Shown one piece after another: positions 41,549 to 50,937 of a stretch of DNA of 64,000 nucleotides. Within the stretch, counting starts at the first letter, position 1, and each line of letters starts with the position of its first letter. Location of the stretch: positions 1-64,000 of the forward strand of contig NZ_QURL01000001.1 in assembly GCF_003403015.1 (NCBI RefSeq), written 5' to 3'. A program made the position numbers and the translations under genes. Below the pieces are notes generated by a model. That model had not been told where the DNA came from, did no database searches, and saw only the letters and a program-made list of their open reading frames with translations. Origin of the DNA: Fulvimarina endophytica. Its GTDB lineage: Bacteria; Pseudomonadota; Alphaproteobacteria; Rhizobiales; Rhizobiaceae.

Positions 41549-42598
41549 TCAGCGCGTCCGGGCCGAGAGGCCGAAGGTGAACATGAGGGCAACGACGAGG
41601 ACGGCGCCCTTGATGAAATCCTGCGTGTAGTAGGGCGCGTTCATCATGGTCAGGCCATTGAGAAGAAGGCCGACGAAGAGTGCACCGATGGCCGTGCCGA
41701 CCGCGTTCGGCCGACCTGAGCCGAGGACGGCGAAGCCGATCAGGGCGGCCGCGACCGCGTCGAGCAGCAGCGAATTGCCGGACGAGACATCCCCGCGGCC
41801 AACCCGGGCGGCAAGAAGGATGCCGCCGATCGCGGCGCAGACGCCGGAAATCATGTAGGCGGCGATGCGGTACTTCTCGACCGCCGCGCCCGCAAGACGC
41901 GCGGCCTGCGCGTTCGAGCCGATCGCGTACATCACCCGTCCGTAGCGAGTCAGGCCGAGGAAGACGCTGATGAGGATGGCAAGCGCGATCATGACGACGA
42001 CGGAGATCGGGACGATGTCGAACAGGCGATAGCGGCCGAGTGCGAGAAAGGCGTTCGTGAACGAGCCGTCCGCCGTTGAGCCGTCCGGCAGCGTCATGCC
42101 GCGGGCGATCGAACGTCCGGCAGTGGGAACGAGCTGGAGTCCGAGCAGGAGGAACATCATGCCGAGCGTGGCGAGAAGGTCCGGAACGCGCAGCTTGACG
42201 ATCAGGAGGCCATTGGCGAGGCCGACCAGGAGGCCCAGCGCAATGCAGGCGGCGACCGCCTCGACCGTGCCGCCGCCGAATACCACCATGACATAGGACG
42301 ATGCCATGAGGGAGGTCGCCGCGACCGCGCCGATCGACAGGTCGAACCCGCCGACAACCAGCGTGCAGGTGACGCCGAGCGCGAGGATCGCGACGATCGA
42401 AACCGACTGCAGCACGATCACGAGGTTGCGGACCGAAAGGAATGCAGGCTCCATCAGCGTGAAGAACATGATCATCGCGGCCAGAAGGCCGAGAAGCCCG
42501 TAGCGGACGATGGCGGCCGTCACGCCACCCCCATCGTGGTGTGCGTCGCGCTGTTCGGTGCGAGCGGCGTCGAGTTCAGGCTGCGTGGCGTCGGTCAT
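41549..42598 (-). CDS. Sugar ABC transporter, permease
   Basis: A 349-residue RbsC-type membrane permease. Conserved parts are ALGVTCTLVVGGFDLSIGAV, VKLRVPDLLATLGMMFLLLG, YAIGSNAQAARLAGAAVEKY and AALIGFAVLGSGRPNAVGTA. About ten hydrophobic helices are visible. Its start lies 23 bases inside the end of the ATPase gene, and the binding-protein gene follows after 26 bases. It is the only permease gene, so the channel is a homodimer. Confidence 0.9.
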   Translation of the reverse strand: MTDATQPELDAARTEQRDAHHDGGGVTAAIVRYGLLGLLAAMIMFFTLMEPAFLSVRNLVIVLQSVSIVAILALGVTCTLVVGGFDLSIGAVAATSLMASSYVMVVFGGGTVEAVAACIALGLLVGLANGLLIVKLRVPDLLATLGMMFLLLGLQLVPTAGRSIARGMTLPDGSTADGSFTNAFLALGRYRLFDIVPISVVVMIALAILISVFLGLTRYGRVMYAIGSNAQAARLAGAAVEKYRIAAYMISGVCAAIGGILLAARVGRGDVSSGNSLLLDAVAAALIGFAVLGSGRPNAVGTAIGALFVGLLLNGLTMMNAPYYTQDFIKGAVLVVALMFTFGLSARTR

Positions 42599-44141
42599 GG
42601 CTCTGCGAAAGACTGGAGACGATCATCTGGCGGTCGAAGGGCGGATCGGAGAGATCGGCGACGACGGCACCGTTGTTGAGGACCACGATCCGGTCGGCGA
42701 TCTCGATCGCCTCGTCCGGATCGGCGAAGAGAAGCAGCGTCGCGCGTCCATCGGCGGTACGACGAAGCTTCCGGCCGATATCCTGGCGGGCCGCGATGTC
42801 GACGCCCTGGAAAGGCTCGTCGAGAATGAGCAGACGCGCCTTGCCGGTCAGCCACCGCGCCAGCACCACCTTCTGCTGGTTGCCGCCGGAGAGCGCACCT
42901 ATGGGGGCGGTCTCGCCGGGCGTGACGATGGCGAGATCCTCGATCGAACGGCGCGCATGCCGGCGCTCGGCCCCACGGCGCAGGAAGGTCGCCGCGGTGA
43001 ACGCGCCGAGGAAGGGTAGGGTGATGTTCCGTGTGACATCGAAGTCGCCGACGATGGAGCCGCCGCCGCGGTCCTCCGCGGCCATGAAGATGCCGGAACG
43101 AACCGCCCTGATCGGCGAGGCCGGGACGTAGTCCTTTCCATCGAGGCGCATGGTGCCGGCGGTTGGCTGCCGGACGCCGTAGATGCATTCGGCAAGTTCC
43201 GACTTTCCCGCGCCGACGAGGCCGACGATGGCAGTGACCTGGCCTTCATGGATGTCGAGATCGATCGGCGGCACCCGCGGGCCGGTCTGCAGGCCGCGAA
43301 GGGAAAGCACCGATGCACCGGCAGGCTTCGGCTCTATCTCAGCGGCGCCGAGACTGCGTCCGAGCATGCCGTGAACGGCCGCGGAATAGTCGATCGGAGC
43401 GGCGAAGTCGCCGGTGATCTGGCCGTCGCGAAGCGTCAGGACGCGGCTCGCGAGCCGTCTGATGTCGCTCATGCGATGAGAGATGTAGAGGGTCGCGACG
43501 CCGCGGTCCCGCAAGGCCTCGAGAACGCCGAAGAGACGTTCGGCCTCGGCGTCGGAGAGCGCCGAGGTGGGTTCGTCCAGGATCAGCAGCTTCGGATCGT
43601 GCGATAGCGCCCGTGCGATCGCCACCAACTGCCGGTCGGCGAGCGAGATATCGGCGACGCGCCGGTTGAGCGGAATGTCGAGGCCGACCCGGCGCGCCAT
43701 CTCGCGCGCCTTCTCTGCCATCGCCGAACGGCGGAAGAACATGGAACGGCCCTGACAGATCTCGTCGATCAGGAGGTTTTCCAGAAGATCCATGTCGAGG
43801 ACGACGTTGTCGTTGATCGCCTGATGCACGATCACGATGCCGGCGCGCAGCGCGTCGCTCGGGCTCGTCGGCCGGTATTGGCGCCCGTCGCAGAGCATCT
43901 GACCCGCGCTGGCGTCGTGGACACCCGCGATGATCTTCACGAGGGTCGACTTGCCCGCCCCGTTCGCCCCCATCAGCGCGACGATCGTGCCGGCCTCGAT
44001 GGTGAGATCGATGCCGCGAAGGACGGCGTTGCGGCCGAAATTCTTGCGCAGGTCGCGGAGCACGAAGCGTCCGGCGGCAGCAGGCGTCGAGCTGGAAGGC
44101 CGGGCACGCGTTGCGGCACCGGCGCCGGAACCTGCCCTCAT
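42576..44141 (-). CDS. Sugar ABC transporter, duplicated ATP-binding protein
   Basis: A 521-residue RbsA/MglA-type ATPase with two domains. The first has GANGAGKSTLVKIIAGVHDA, DISLADRQLVAIARALSHDP and LLILDEPTSALSDAEAERL. The second has GLVGAGKSELAECIYGVRQP, FMAAEDRGGGSIVGDF, ALSGGNQQKVVLARWLTGKA and LILDEPFQGVDIAARQDI. GGGAGGAG lies just before the ATG at 44141; an ATG 18 bases upstream would place that ribosome binding site inside the gene, so I reject it. It is the first gene of the minus-strand transporter operon and faces mtnK across a 102-base control region. Confidence 0.92.
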   Translation of the reverse strand: MRAGSGAGAATRARPSSSTPAAAGRFVLRDLRKNFGRNAVLRGIDLTIEAGTIVALMGANGAGKSTLVKIIAGVHDASAGQMLCDGRQYRPTSPSDALRAGIVIVHQAINDNVVLDMDLLENLLIDEICQGRSMFFRRSAMAEKAREMARRVGLDIPLNRRVADISLADRQLVAIARALSHDPKLLILDEPTSALSDAEAERLFGVLEALRDRGVATLYISHRMSDIRRLASRVLTLRDGQITGDFAAPIDYSAAVHGMLGRSLGAAEIEPKPAGASVLSLRGLQTGPRVPPIDLDIHEGQVTAIVGLVGAGKSELAECIYGVRQPTAGTMRLDGKDYVPASPIRAVRSGIFMAAEDRGGGSIVGDFDVTRNITLPFLGAFTAATFLRRGAERRHARRSIEDLAIVTPGETAPIGALSGGNQQKVVLARWLTGKARLLILDEPFQGVDIAARQDIGRKLRRTADGRATLLLFADPDEAIEIADRIVVLNNGAVVADLSDPPFDRQMIVSSLSQSHDRRHAA

Positions 44142-44189
44142 GTCTCCTCCCAAGAGCAATCAGCGACCGAGGCCGTCTTGCGGCATTTC

Positions 44190-44203
44190 TTGACATATGT
44201 CAA
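44190..44203. promoter_or_regulatory. Operator palindrome between the sugar ABC operon and mtnK
   Basis: TTGACATATGTCAA is a perfect 14-bp palindrome midway in the 102-base divergent region. A TTGACA within it could also act as a -35 element. It is the natural binding site for the SorC-family regulator encoded at the end of the mtnK operon, so that one site could control both directions. The link is inferred from position and symmetry. Confidence 0.6.
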
Positions 44204-44243
44204 ATGCGTTTGGAAAATGCCAACCTGTATCTGGGAGGAGTGG

Positions 44244-45554
44244 ATGGCGGAGACGACGACGGTGCAGAAGACGGAAGGACGGCCCGACTATTCGTCCTAT
44301 CGGCCGATGGAGGAGTGCGACGTCGCCCAGCGGCTCGCGACCTACCCCGAGGTCGTGGAAGTTCTTGGCGGCCGGCCAACAGAATGGGCCGTACGAGAGG
44401 TCGGCGATGGCAATCTGAACTTCGTCTATATCGTGAAGGGCCCGAACGGCTCTCTCTGCGCCAAGCAGGCTCTGCCCTTCGTGCGTCTCGTCGGCGAGTC
44501 GTGGCCGCTGCCGCTCGATCGGTCGCATTTCGAGCATGGCGCGCTCGTCCGCCAGGCGCAGCGGTCGGGCCACGTCCCGAAGATCGTCACCTACGATCCG
44601 GGTCAGGCCCTGATCGTCATGGAAAACCTCGGACGTCATAAGATCTGGCGCAACGCGCTGATCGCAGGCGAACGCCACGAGAGCGCCGCCGACGTTCTCG
44701 CGAACTTCATGGCCGAAACGCTCTTCCGCTCATCCGACCTGTCGCTGGACGCGGCAAGTCGCAAGGTGGAAATGGTGCATTTCGCGGCCAATACGGCGCT
44801 GTGCAAGATCACCGAGGATCTGGTCTTCACCGATCCCTACCGCGCGCATGAGCTGAACCGCTGGACGAGCCCGGAACTCGACGACACGGTTGCGGCCATT
44901 CGAGCCGACGCGGAGTGGAAGCATGCGGTCCAGGAGATGAAGGCGCTGTTCCTGACGCGGACCGAAGCGCTTCTTCACGGCGACCTGCACACGGGTTCGG
45001 TCATGGTCTCGCGGACCGAGACCGGAAGCGAAGATGTCCGGATCATCGATCCCGAATTCGCCTATTACGGCCCGATGGGTTTCGACGTCGGCGCGCTGAT
45101 GGCGAACCTTCTCCTCGCCTTCTACGCCCAGGACGGGCTCGCGGACGATCGGTCCGGAATGAAGGATTGGCTGCTCGCCCAGGTCGAGCGCGTCTGGAGT
45201 GGCTTCGCCGAGCGGTTCACCGAACTGTGGCGGACCGAACGGACCGGCGACAGCTATCATCGCTCGCTGTTCGAGGATGTCGGCGACGAAGAGGCTTCGG
45301 CCGCTGCCTGCAATACCTATCTCGCCCGGCTTCAGGTCGAGGCGATCGGTTTCGCCGGCGCGAAGATGGCGCGCCGCATTCTCGGCCTCGCGCATGTCGC
45401 CGATCTCGAGACGATCGAGCCGGCCGAGCGGCGCGCGAAGCAGGAAAAGAGAGCGCTCGCGCTGGCACGCATGCTGCTCGTCGAGCGGCATGCCATCGGC
45501 AACTTCGCGGAGGCGTGCGAGCGGGCCAGGCAGGTGGATGGAGAAGAGCGATGA
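44244..45554 (+). CDS. mtnK: 5-methylthioribose kinase
   Basis: A 436-residue kinase of the MtnK family, which phosphorylates 5-methylthioribose (and can act on 5-deoxyribose) at C1. Motifs are [20 protein letters not shown] (nucleotide loop with the catalytic-fold Lys in CAKQALP), the family-specific [17 protein letters not shown], the catalytic loop [14 protein letters not shown] and the metal-binding [27 protein letters not shown] lies close before the ATG. It overlaps mtnA by ATGA. It starts the plus-strand operon opposite the ABC importer. Confidence 0.93.
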   Translation: MAETTTVQKTEGRPDYSSYRPMEECDVAQRLATYPEVVEVLGGRPTEWAVREVGDGNLNFVYIVKGPNGSLCAKQALPFVRLVGESWPLPLDRSHFEHGALVRQAQRSGHVPKIVTYDPGQALIVMENLGRHKIWRNALIAGERHESAADVLANFMAETLFRSSDLSLDAASRKVEMVHFAANTALCKITEDLVFTDPYRAHELNRWTSPELDDTVAAIRADAEWKHAVQEMKALFLTRTEALLHGDLHTGSVMVSRTETGSEDVRIIDPEFAYYGPMGFDVGALMANLLLAFYAQDGLADDRSGMKDWLLAQVERVWSGFAERFTELWRTERTGDSYHRSLFEDVGDEEASAAACNTYLARLQVEAIGFAGAKMARRILGLAHVADLETIEPAERRAKQEKRALALARMLLVERHAIGNFAEACERARQVDGEER

Positions 45555-46669
45555 AGGTCGACGGCAAGGACTGGCGGACCATCTGGGTCGAGCGGCTTCC
45601 GGCGGAAGGCGAAGGGGGCGCGGTCGGCATCATCGATCAGACCAAGCTGCCGCACCGCCTCGAGACGATCACCCTGTCGACGCTGGATGACGCGGCGGTC
45701 GCGATTTCCGATATGCTCGTCCGCGGCGCACCGCTAATCGGCGCGACGGCCGCCTACGGCGTGGCGCTGGCGCTGCGGGACGATGCGTCGGACGCGCGCC
45801 TCTCCTCGGCTTACGATACGCTCTATGCGACGCGCCCAACGGCGGTGAACCTCCGCTGGGCGCTCGACGAGATGCTCGGTCTTCTGAAGCCGCTGCGTCA
45901 TGCGGAACGCGAAGCCGCCGCGTGGAAGCGGGCTGGCGAGATCGCGAACGACGACGTCGCCATCAACCGGCAGATCGGCGAGACCGGTCTCGAATTGATC
46001 CGCAGCATCGCAGCGACGAAGAAGCCGGGGGAAAAGGTCAACATCCTGACCCACTGCAATGCCGGCTGGCTCGCGACCGTCGACTGGGGGACCGCGACCG
46101 CGCCGATCTACCGCGCTCATGAGGAGGGGATCGACATCCACGTCTGGGTCGACGAAACGCGCCCGCGAAACCAAGGCGCCTATCTCACCGCCTGGGAACT
46201 CGGAAAGGCCGGTGTCGATCACCATCTGATCGTCGACAATACGGGCGGTCACCTGATGCAGCACGGCATGGTCGACCTCGTGATCGTCGGCACGGACCGG
46301 ACGACCGCCTCGGGAGACGTCTGCAACAAGATCGGGACCTACCTGAAGGCTCTCGCAGCCCACGACAACGACGTGCCGTTCTACGTCGCCCTGCCGTCGT
46401 CCACCATCGACTTCACCATCGACAGCGGCTTCGATATTCCGATCGAGGAGCGAAGCGGGCGCGAGGTCAGCATTGTCGGTGGCATCACCGCCGAAGGAAC
46501 GATTGTCGAAGTGCAGATCTCGCCGACCGATACGCCGACCGCCAACTACGCCTTCGACGTCACTCCGGCGCGCCTGGTCACCGGCCTCATCACCGAGCGC
46601 GGCCTCGTCTCGGCGGACCGCGCCGCGATCGCAGAGCGCTTCCAGGACAGGATCGGCAATGCCGCTTGA
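45551..46669 (+). CDS. mtnA: 5-methylthioribose-1-phosphate isomerase
   Basis: A 372-residue aldose-ketose isomerase that turns methylthioribose-1-phosphate (or deoxyribose-1-phosphate of the 5-deoxy series) into the ribulose-1-phosphate. Family motifs are [40 protein letters not shown] with the catalytic Cys, [20 protein letters not shown] and [20 protein letters not shown] with the catalytic Asp. The length is normal. It overlaps mtnK by 4 bases and precedes the class II aldolase by 10 bases. Confidence 0.95.
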   Translation: MKVDGKDWRTIWVERLPAEGEGGAVGIIDQTKLPHRLETITLSTLDDAAVAISDMLVRGAPLIGATAAYGVALALRDDASDARLSSAYDTLYATRPTAVNLRWALDEMLGLLKPLRHAEREAAAWKRAGEIANDDVAINRQIGETGLELIRSIAATKKPGEKVNILTHCNAGWLATVDWGTATAPIYRAHEEGIDIHVWVDETRPRNQGAYLTAWELGKAGVDHHLIVDNTGGHLMQHGMVDLVIVGTDRTTASGDVCNKIGTYLKALAAHDNDVPFYVALPSSTIDFTIDSGFDIPIEERSGREVSIVGGITAEGTIVEVQISPTDTPTANYAFDVTPARLVTGLITERGLVSADRAAIAERFQDRIGNAA

Positions 46670-46679
46670 AGGACTTCCG

Positions 46680-47339
46680 ATGAACTCGCAGGACGGCGAA
46701 GCTGATCAGCGCGCATCGCTGATCGAGACCTGCCTTCGGATGAACGCCGAGGGCCTCAACCAGGGCACGTCAGGCAATGTCTCGGTGCGTCACGGAAACG
46801 GAATGCTGATTACGCCGTCCGGCGTTCCCTATACGTCGATGCGGCCGGACATGATCGTTCCGATGTCGCTCGACGGCGACTGGTCGGGCGACATGAAGCC
46901 GTCCTCCGAATGGCGGATGCATCTCGACATCTATAGGACGCGCGCCGAAGCGGAAGCGGTGGTCCACGTTCATTCGACCTACGCGACCGCGCTTTCGTGC
47001 CTGCGACGGTCGATCCCTGCGTTCCACTACATGGTCGGCGTTGCCGGCGGTGCGGACATTCGCTGCGCCGACTATGCGACGTTCGGGACGGCGGAACTGT
47101 CGGAGGCGATGATCGAGGCGCTCGATGGGCGCAGGGCCTGCCTTCTCGCCAATCATGGGCAGATCGCCTTCGGCACCTCCGTGGAAAGGGCCTACGGTCT
47201 TGCCGTGGAAGTCGAGACGCTGGCGCGGCAATACGCGGCGGCCTGCTCGCTCGGCGAACCGGTCCTGATCGACGGCGCGGAAATGCAGCGTATCCTGGAG
47301 CTCTTCAAGACCTATGGCATCCAGAAACCCCGCTCCTGA
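46680..47339 (+). CDS. ald2: Class II aldolase of the DHAP shunt
   Basis: A 219-residue zinc aldolase of the fuculose-phosphate aldolase family. It has LNQGTSGNVSVRHGNGMLIT, MKPSSEWRMHLDIY, the metal motif VVHVHSTYATALSCLRRSIP and ACLLANHGQIAFGTSVERAY. GAAGGA precedes the ATG at 46680; an in-frame ATG at 46659 lacks a ribosome binding site. Beside mtnK and mtnA it most likely cleaves 5-(methylthio)ribulose-1-phosphate or 5-deoxyribulose-1-phosphate to DHAP and (methylthio)acetaldehyde or acetaldehyde, the known Ald2 reaction. The symbol is used by analogy. Confidence 0.85.
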   Translation: MNSQDGEADQRASLIETCLRMNAEGLNQGTSGNVSVRHGNGMLITPSGVPYTSMRPDMIVPMSLDGDWSGDMKPSSEWRMHLDIYRTRAEAEAVVHVHSTYATALSCLRRSIPAFHYMVGVAGGADIRCADYATFGTAELSEAMIEALDGRRACLLANHGQIAFGTSVERAYGLAVEVETLARQYAAACSLGEPVLIDGAEMQRILELFKTYGIQKPRS

Positions 47340-48312
47340 CGATACGGCCGCGGGGCTCCATGGCGCGCTCCCGATCGACGCGGCCTACAACCTGCCGCTC
47401 CGTGCCGCCTTCGCCTATTACGTCGATAATCTGTCGCAGGCGGAGATCGCGGAAAAACTGCAGGTTTCGCGGGCGAGCGTGCACAATTATCTGCGCCAGG
47501 CCCAGCAGGAAGGGATCGTCCGGATCTCGCTCGATCCGGGTATCGCCGCGCGTCAGGAACTGGCCGACCGGATCGCCGACAGATTTGATCTGCAGGCGGT
47601 CTACATCGTTCCGTCGCTCGCCGGCGAGGTTCGGCCCAGCGTCTTCCGCGCGGCGGCGATGTGGCTCGGCGATCTTCTGGAAGGCGTCGACTCGCTCGGG
47701 GTCGCCTGGGGTGAGACTGTTCACGAGGTCGCGAGCCTTCTGCCGCAGCGCAGCCGCCGCGATCTTCACATCGTGCAGCTGATCGGCTCCATGACGCTTC
47801 CGTTTCGCTTCACGGCGGAGAGCTGCACCGCGCTCATCGCCGACCGCTTCGGCGCCGACTGCTTCAACTTCCACGCGCCGGCTGTCCTCAGTGATCCGGC
47901 GCTCGTCTCGGCCCTTTGCGCCGAACCGATCCTTGCCGATCATCTCGTTCGCATGGCGAAGTGCGATGCGGCCCTGTTCGCCATTGGGCTCAGCACGGTG
48001 GACAGCCATATCGTTCAATGCGGTGTCGCCACCGAGCAGGAGCTTGCGATCTACCAGGAGGACGGCGCGGCCGCAGTGATCGCCGGTCGCTTCATCGACG
48101 CCAATGGCGTGCCGATCTCCGGGCCTCTCAATGGCCGCGTCATCGGTATCGATCTCGACCGGCTCAGAGCAATTTCCAAGCGGATCGTCGTTTCCGCCGG
48201 CCCGGAGCGCGTCGAAGCGCTCCGGGCTGCGCTCGTCGGCGGTTTCGCGACCCATCTCGTCACCGATGAACGGACTGCTGCCTGCCTGGTAGGAGAAGGA
48301 ACGGCAGCCTGA
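47314..48312 (+). CDS. SorC-family sugar-phosphate-responsive regulator
   Basis: A 332-residue SorC/DeoR(LsrR)-type regulator. An N-terminal helix-turn-helix (NLSQAEIAEKLQVSRASVHN, YLRQAQQEGIVRI) is followed by a NagB-like sugar-phosphate-binding domain (SLGVAWGETVHEVASLL, DAALFAIGLSTVDSHIVQCG, KRIVVSAGPERVEALRAALV). The family senses phosphorylated sugars. Its start overlaps the aldolase end by 26 bases, so it is autoregulated with the shunt. The inducer is expected to be a phosphorylated intermediate of this pathway and the operator TTGACATATGTCAA; both are inferences. Confidence 0.9.
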   Translation: MASRNPAPDDTAAGLHGALPIDAAYNLPLRAAFAYYVDNLSQAEIAEKLQVSRASVHNYLRQAQQEGIVRISLDPGIAARQELADRIADRFDLQAVYIVPSLAGEVRPSVFRAAAMWLGDLLEGVDSLGVAWGETVHEVASLLPQRSRRDLHIVQLIGSMTLPFRFTAESCTALIADRFGADCFNFHAPAVLSDPALVSALCAEPILADHLVRMAKCDAALFAIGLSTVDSHIVQCGVATEQELAIYQEDGAAAVIAGRFIDANGVPISGPLNGRVIGIDLDRLRAISKRIVVSAGPERVEALRAALVGGFATHLVTDERTAACLVGEGTAA

Positions 48313-48489
48313 CATTCCGGCTGTCGGCAACCGTCAAAACGCGCAGTCCAGCCTTCGAAATGCTCTTCCGGCCGCCATCTGCGATCGACCACCATAGAAG
48401 ACCAAAGAGTGCAGGTCAGGGACTGAAACGGCAGCTGTGCGTCGTTCAACCCCTGAGACCGACAGCCCACGCTCGGCCCGGTGTTGCCA

Positions 48490-49389
48490 TCAACCGCGAT
48501 CCAGCGAACAAGCCAGATGGGAGTTCGGGCGGTTTCCCAGCTTTTCGCTGATGAATCGCGCGGCATCGATGAGTTGTGAGAGGTCGATCCCCGTTTCGAC
48601 GTTCATTCCGTCGAGCATGTAAACGAGATCCTCCGTCGCGACGTTGCCCGTGGCGCCCTTCGCATAGGGGCAGCCGCCGATCCCGCCGACGGCGGCGTCG
48701 ATGACCGAGACGCCGAGGCCGAGGCAGGCGTAGATGTTTGCGAGGGCCTGGCCGTAGGTGTCGTGGAAATGCAGCGCCAGTCGTTCTATGGGAACGTCTT
48801 CGGCGACCGTTTCCACCATCTTCACCGCGTTGAACGGCGTGCCGGTGCCGATCGTATCGCCGAGCGAGATTTCGTAGCACCCTGCCTCGAAGAGGCGGCG
48901 CGACACCGAGGCGACATCGATGGGATCGACGGCGCCCTGATAAGGGCAGCCGAGGACGCAGGAGACATAGCCGCGTACCCGAATGCCGTGCTCGCGGGCC
49001 ATGGCCAGCACCGGGGCGAAGCGGTCGAGACTTTCCGAGATGGAGCAGTTGATGTTGCGCTGGGAGAACGCTTCGGATGCCGAGGCGAACACGGCGACCT
49101 CCTCGCACCTCGCGGCGATCGCGGCTTCCAGCCCCCTCAGATTGGGGACGAGGACCGGATAGGCGACGCCGCTGACGCGCCGGATCCGGGAGAGCACCTC
49201 GGCCGTATCGGCCATCCGCGGAACCCATTTCGGCGAGACGAAACTGCCCGCCTCGATCGTCCGGCAACCGGCCGTCGACAGTCGCTCGATGAGCTCGACC
49301 TTGACGTCGGGCGAAACCGCCTTCGTCTCGTTCTGAAGCCCGTCGCGCGGAGCGACCTCGACGATGCGGACCGATGCGGGAAAGGGCAT
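48490..49389 (-). CDS. mvaB: Hydroxymethylglutaryl-CoA lyase
   Basis: A 299-residue TIM-barrel lyase that splits HMG-CoA into acetyl-CoA and acetoacetate. It has VRIVEVAPRDGLQNETKAVS (metal and substrate site), AGSFVSPKWVPRMADTAEVL, ALHFHDTYGQALANIYACLG and the catalytic Cys motif AAVGGIGGCPYAKGATGNVA followed by TEDLVYMLDGMNV. The frame is open far upstream, but the ATG at 49389 matches the normal start (MPFPASVRIVEVAPRDG). It follows the MocR gene after 8 bases. It supplies the second step of the mevalonate degradation encoded around it. Confidence 0.95.
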   Translation of the reverse strand: MPFPASVRIVEVAPRDGLQNETKAVSPDVKVELIERLSTAGCRTIEAGSFVSPKWVPRMADTAEVLSRIRRVSGVAYPVLVPNLRGLEAAIAARCEEVAVFASASEAFSQRNINCSISESLDRFAPVLAMAREHGIRVRGYVSCVLGCPYQGAVDPIDVASVSRRLFEAGCYEISLGDTIGTGTPFNAVKMVETVAEDVPIERLALHFHDTYGQALANIYACLGLGVSVIDAAVGGIGGCPYAKGATGNVATEDLVYMLDGMNVETGIDLSQLIDAARFISEKLGNRPNSHLACSLDRG

Positions 49390-49397
49390 GATGTTCC

Positions 49398-50810
49398 TCA
49401 TTTCGGCTTTTGGAAATGTCTCGGCTGCCCGGCGACGTATTTTTCCAGGAACGCCAGGAGGCGAGGATCTGCGCCATAGGCGACGTTGACCCGGATCGCC
49501 GGAGGCGAGGGCTCCGCCCGGTTGGGCGAGAAGACGCTGCCGGGCGCCAGGAAGATGCTCTCTTCGGCTGCCGCGCGGCACACCGCGATCTCGTCGAGGG
49601 CAGGATCGAGTTCGGCCCAGACGTAAAAGCCCGGAACCCTGCTTGTCCTGACGCCAAGTCCGATGGCCTCCAGTTCGGTGACCGTCGCGGCATTGGCGGT
49701 TTCGACCCTCGAGCGCAGCCGGCGCAGGTGCCGCAGATACTGGCCACTCTGGATCAGATTGAACACAAACCGCTCGACGTGATCGGAGGTGGCGACGCAT
49801 GTTAGGATCTTCATGTCCGTCAGAGGGCCGATCAGGGAGGGATGGCCGGCGATGAATCCGCATCTGAGGCTGGCGGAAAGCGTCTTCGAGAACGTTCCGA
49901 GGTAAAGCACGCGATTGAGTTGATCGAGCGCGGCGAGGCGCGAGAAGGCTGGCGGGACGATGTCGGCGAAGGCGTCGTTCTCGACGATCAGGAAGCCCCA
50001 TTGCTCGGCCGCCTGAAGGAGGCCGAACGCCACCGGCGGTTCGAGTGAGCCTCCGGTCGGATTGTGCGCCTGGGACTGGGTGAAGAACAGTTTCGGGCGG
50101 TGGGTCGCGAGCTTTCGCTTCAGGTCATCGAGATCGGGACCGTCCGGCGTGCGCCGAATCCCGACGGCCTCGACCTTGGCGAGTGCCAGCTTGGCAAACA
50201 ACGGATAGTAACCCGGATCGTCGACGAAGACGGTATCGCCGGGCTCCAGCAGATGGCGGATGATGAGATCCATGCCGTGATTGGCGCCATGGGTGAGGAG
50301 GATGCCATCGGGATCCGCCCGGATAGACCGGTCCATCAGCATCAGGCGCAGGCGGTCGCGCAGCGGCTCGAAGCCCTTGGTGCTGCCATAACCGAAATCC
50401 TCCGCCTGCGCCTTAGCGGTCTTGAACCCGGCGAACTGGCGGCGCAGTTCGGAGCCTTCCATCCAGGAGGACGGCGGGCGGCCGTCGCCCGGTCGCACCT
50501 CGTAGTGGCGATCGAGCTGCTCGCGCAGCAGGGAAACGATATCCACCGCGGCGACGATATTCTTCGAACCGGCGCTGGTGGCCGGAACGTTGCGTCGCGA
50601 GACATAATAGCCCGAACCGGCCCGCGCCTGCAGGAGTCCCTGACCGACGAGGCGGTCGTAGGCCTCGGCCATGGTGTTCTTGGAGACGCCGTGCTCGACG
50701 GCGGCACGACGGACGGAGGGCATCCGCTCTCCGATCTTGTAAAGTCCCGCAGCCAGCCGCGCCGACAGCTCATCCACGATCGCGGCGGCCCGCGTCTTTT
50801 CGCCGGCCAT
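49398..50810 (-). CDS. MocR-family (GntR-HTH plus aminotransferase-like) regulator
   Basis: A 470-residue MocR/PdxR-type regulator. A GntR winged helix (RMPSVRRAAVEHGVSKNTMA, EAYDRLVGQGLLQAR, SGYYVS) is joined to a fold-type-I aminotransferase domain (FGYGSTKGFEPLRDRLRLML, GILLTHGANHGMDLIIRHLL, DDPGYYPLFAKLALAKVEAV). The PLP-binding Lys is in YLGTFSKTLSASLRCGFIAG. It is divergent from the HMG-CoA reductase gene, with an inverted repeat adjoining its own start codon, so it probably represses or activates the mevalonate genes. It shares the minus strand with mvaB. Confidence 0.9.
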   Translation of the reverse strand: MAGEKTRAAAIVDELSARLAAGLYKIGERMPSVRRAAVEHGVSKNTMAEAYDRLVGQGLLQARAGSGYYVSRRNVPATSAGSKNIVAAVDIVSLLREQLDRHYEVRPGDGRPPSSWMEGSELRRQFAGFKTAKAQAEDFGYGSTKGFEPLRDRLRLMLMDRSIRADPDGILLTHGANHGMDLIIRHLLEPGDTVFVDDPGYYPLFAKLALAKVEAVGIRRTPDGPDLDDLKRKLATHRPKLFFTQSQAHNPTGGSLEPPVAFGLLQAAEQWGFLIVENDAFADIVPPAFSRLAALDQLNRVLYLGTFSKTLSASLRCGFIAGHPSLIGPLTDMKILTCVATSDHVERFVFNLIQSGQYLRHLRRLRSRVETANAATVTELEAIGLGVRTSRVPGFYVWAELDPALDEIAVCRAAAEESIFLAPGSVFSPNRAEPSPPAIRVNVAYGADPRLLAFLEKYVAGQPRHFQKPK

Positions 50811-50813
50811 GAT

Positions 50814-50837
50814 TGTCCCTGTCTGATAATAGGGACA
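50814..50837. promoter_or_regulatory. MocR operator 1
   Basis: TGTCCCT and AGGGACA form a perfect inverted repeat (7-10-7) directly before the MocR start codon. Repeated TGTCCCT words in this divergent region fit the tandem or inverted sites used by MocR proteins. Confidence 0.6.
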
Positions 50838-50860
50838 GTCACCGAAAAGATGGCCGAAAT

Positions 50861-50882
50861 TGTCCCTTGATTGTCATGGACA
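50861..50882. promoter_or_regulatory. MocR operator 2 (half-sites)
   Basis: A third TGTCCCT at 50861 with GGACA at 50878 gives a weaker 5-12-5 inverted repeat. It is 47 bases (about 4.5 helical turns) from the first TGTCCCT at 50814, on the HMG-CoA reductase side. Confidence 0.4.
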
Positions 50883-50937
50883 GAGTAGGACAGTTTTGGC
50901 CGCCATCCAAGCTTTGGATGCCGCGTCGGGAGGAATA

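Noticed and set aside
44190..44203. LuxR-type lux box
   Set aside because: The dyad is 14 bp rather than about 20 bp and the neighbouring regulator is SorC-type, so a quorum-sensing site is not supported.
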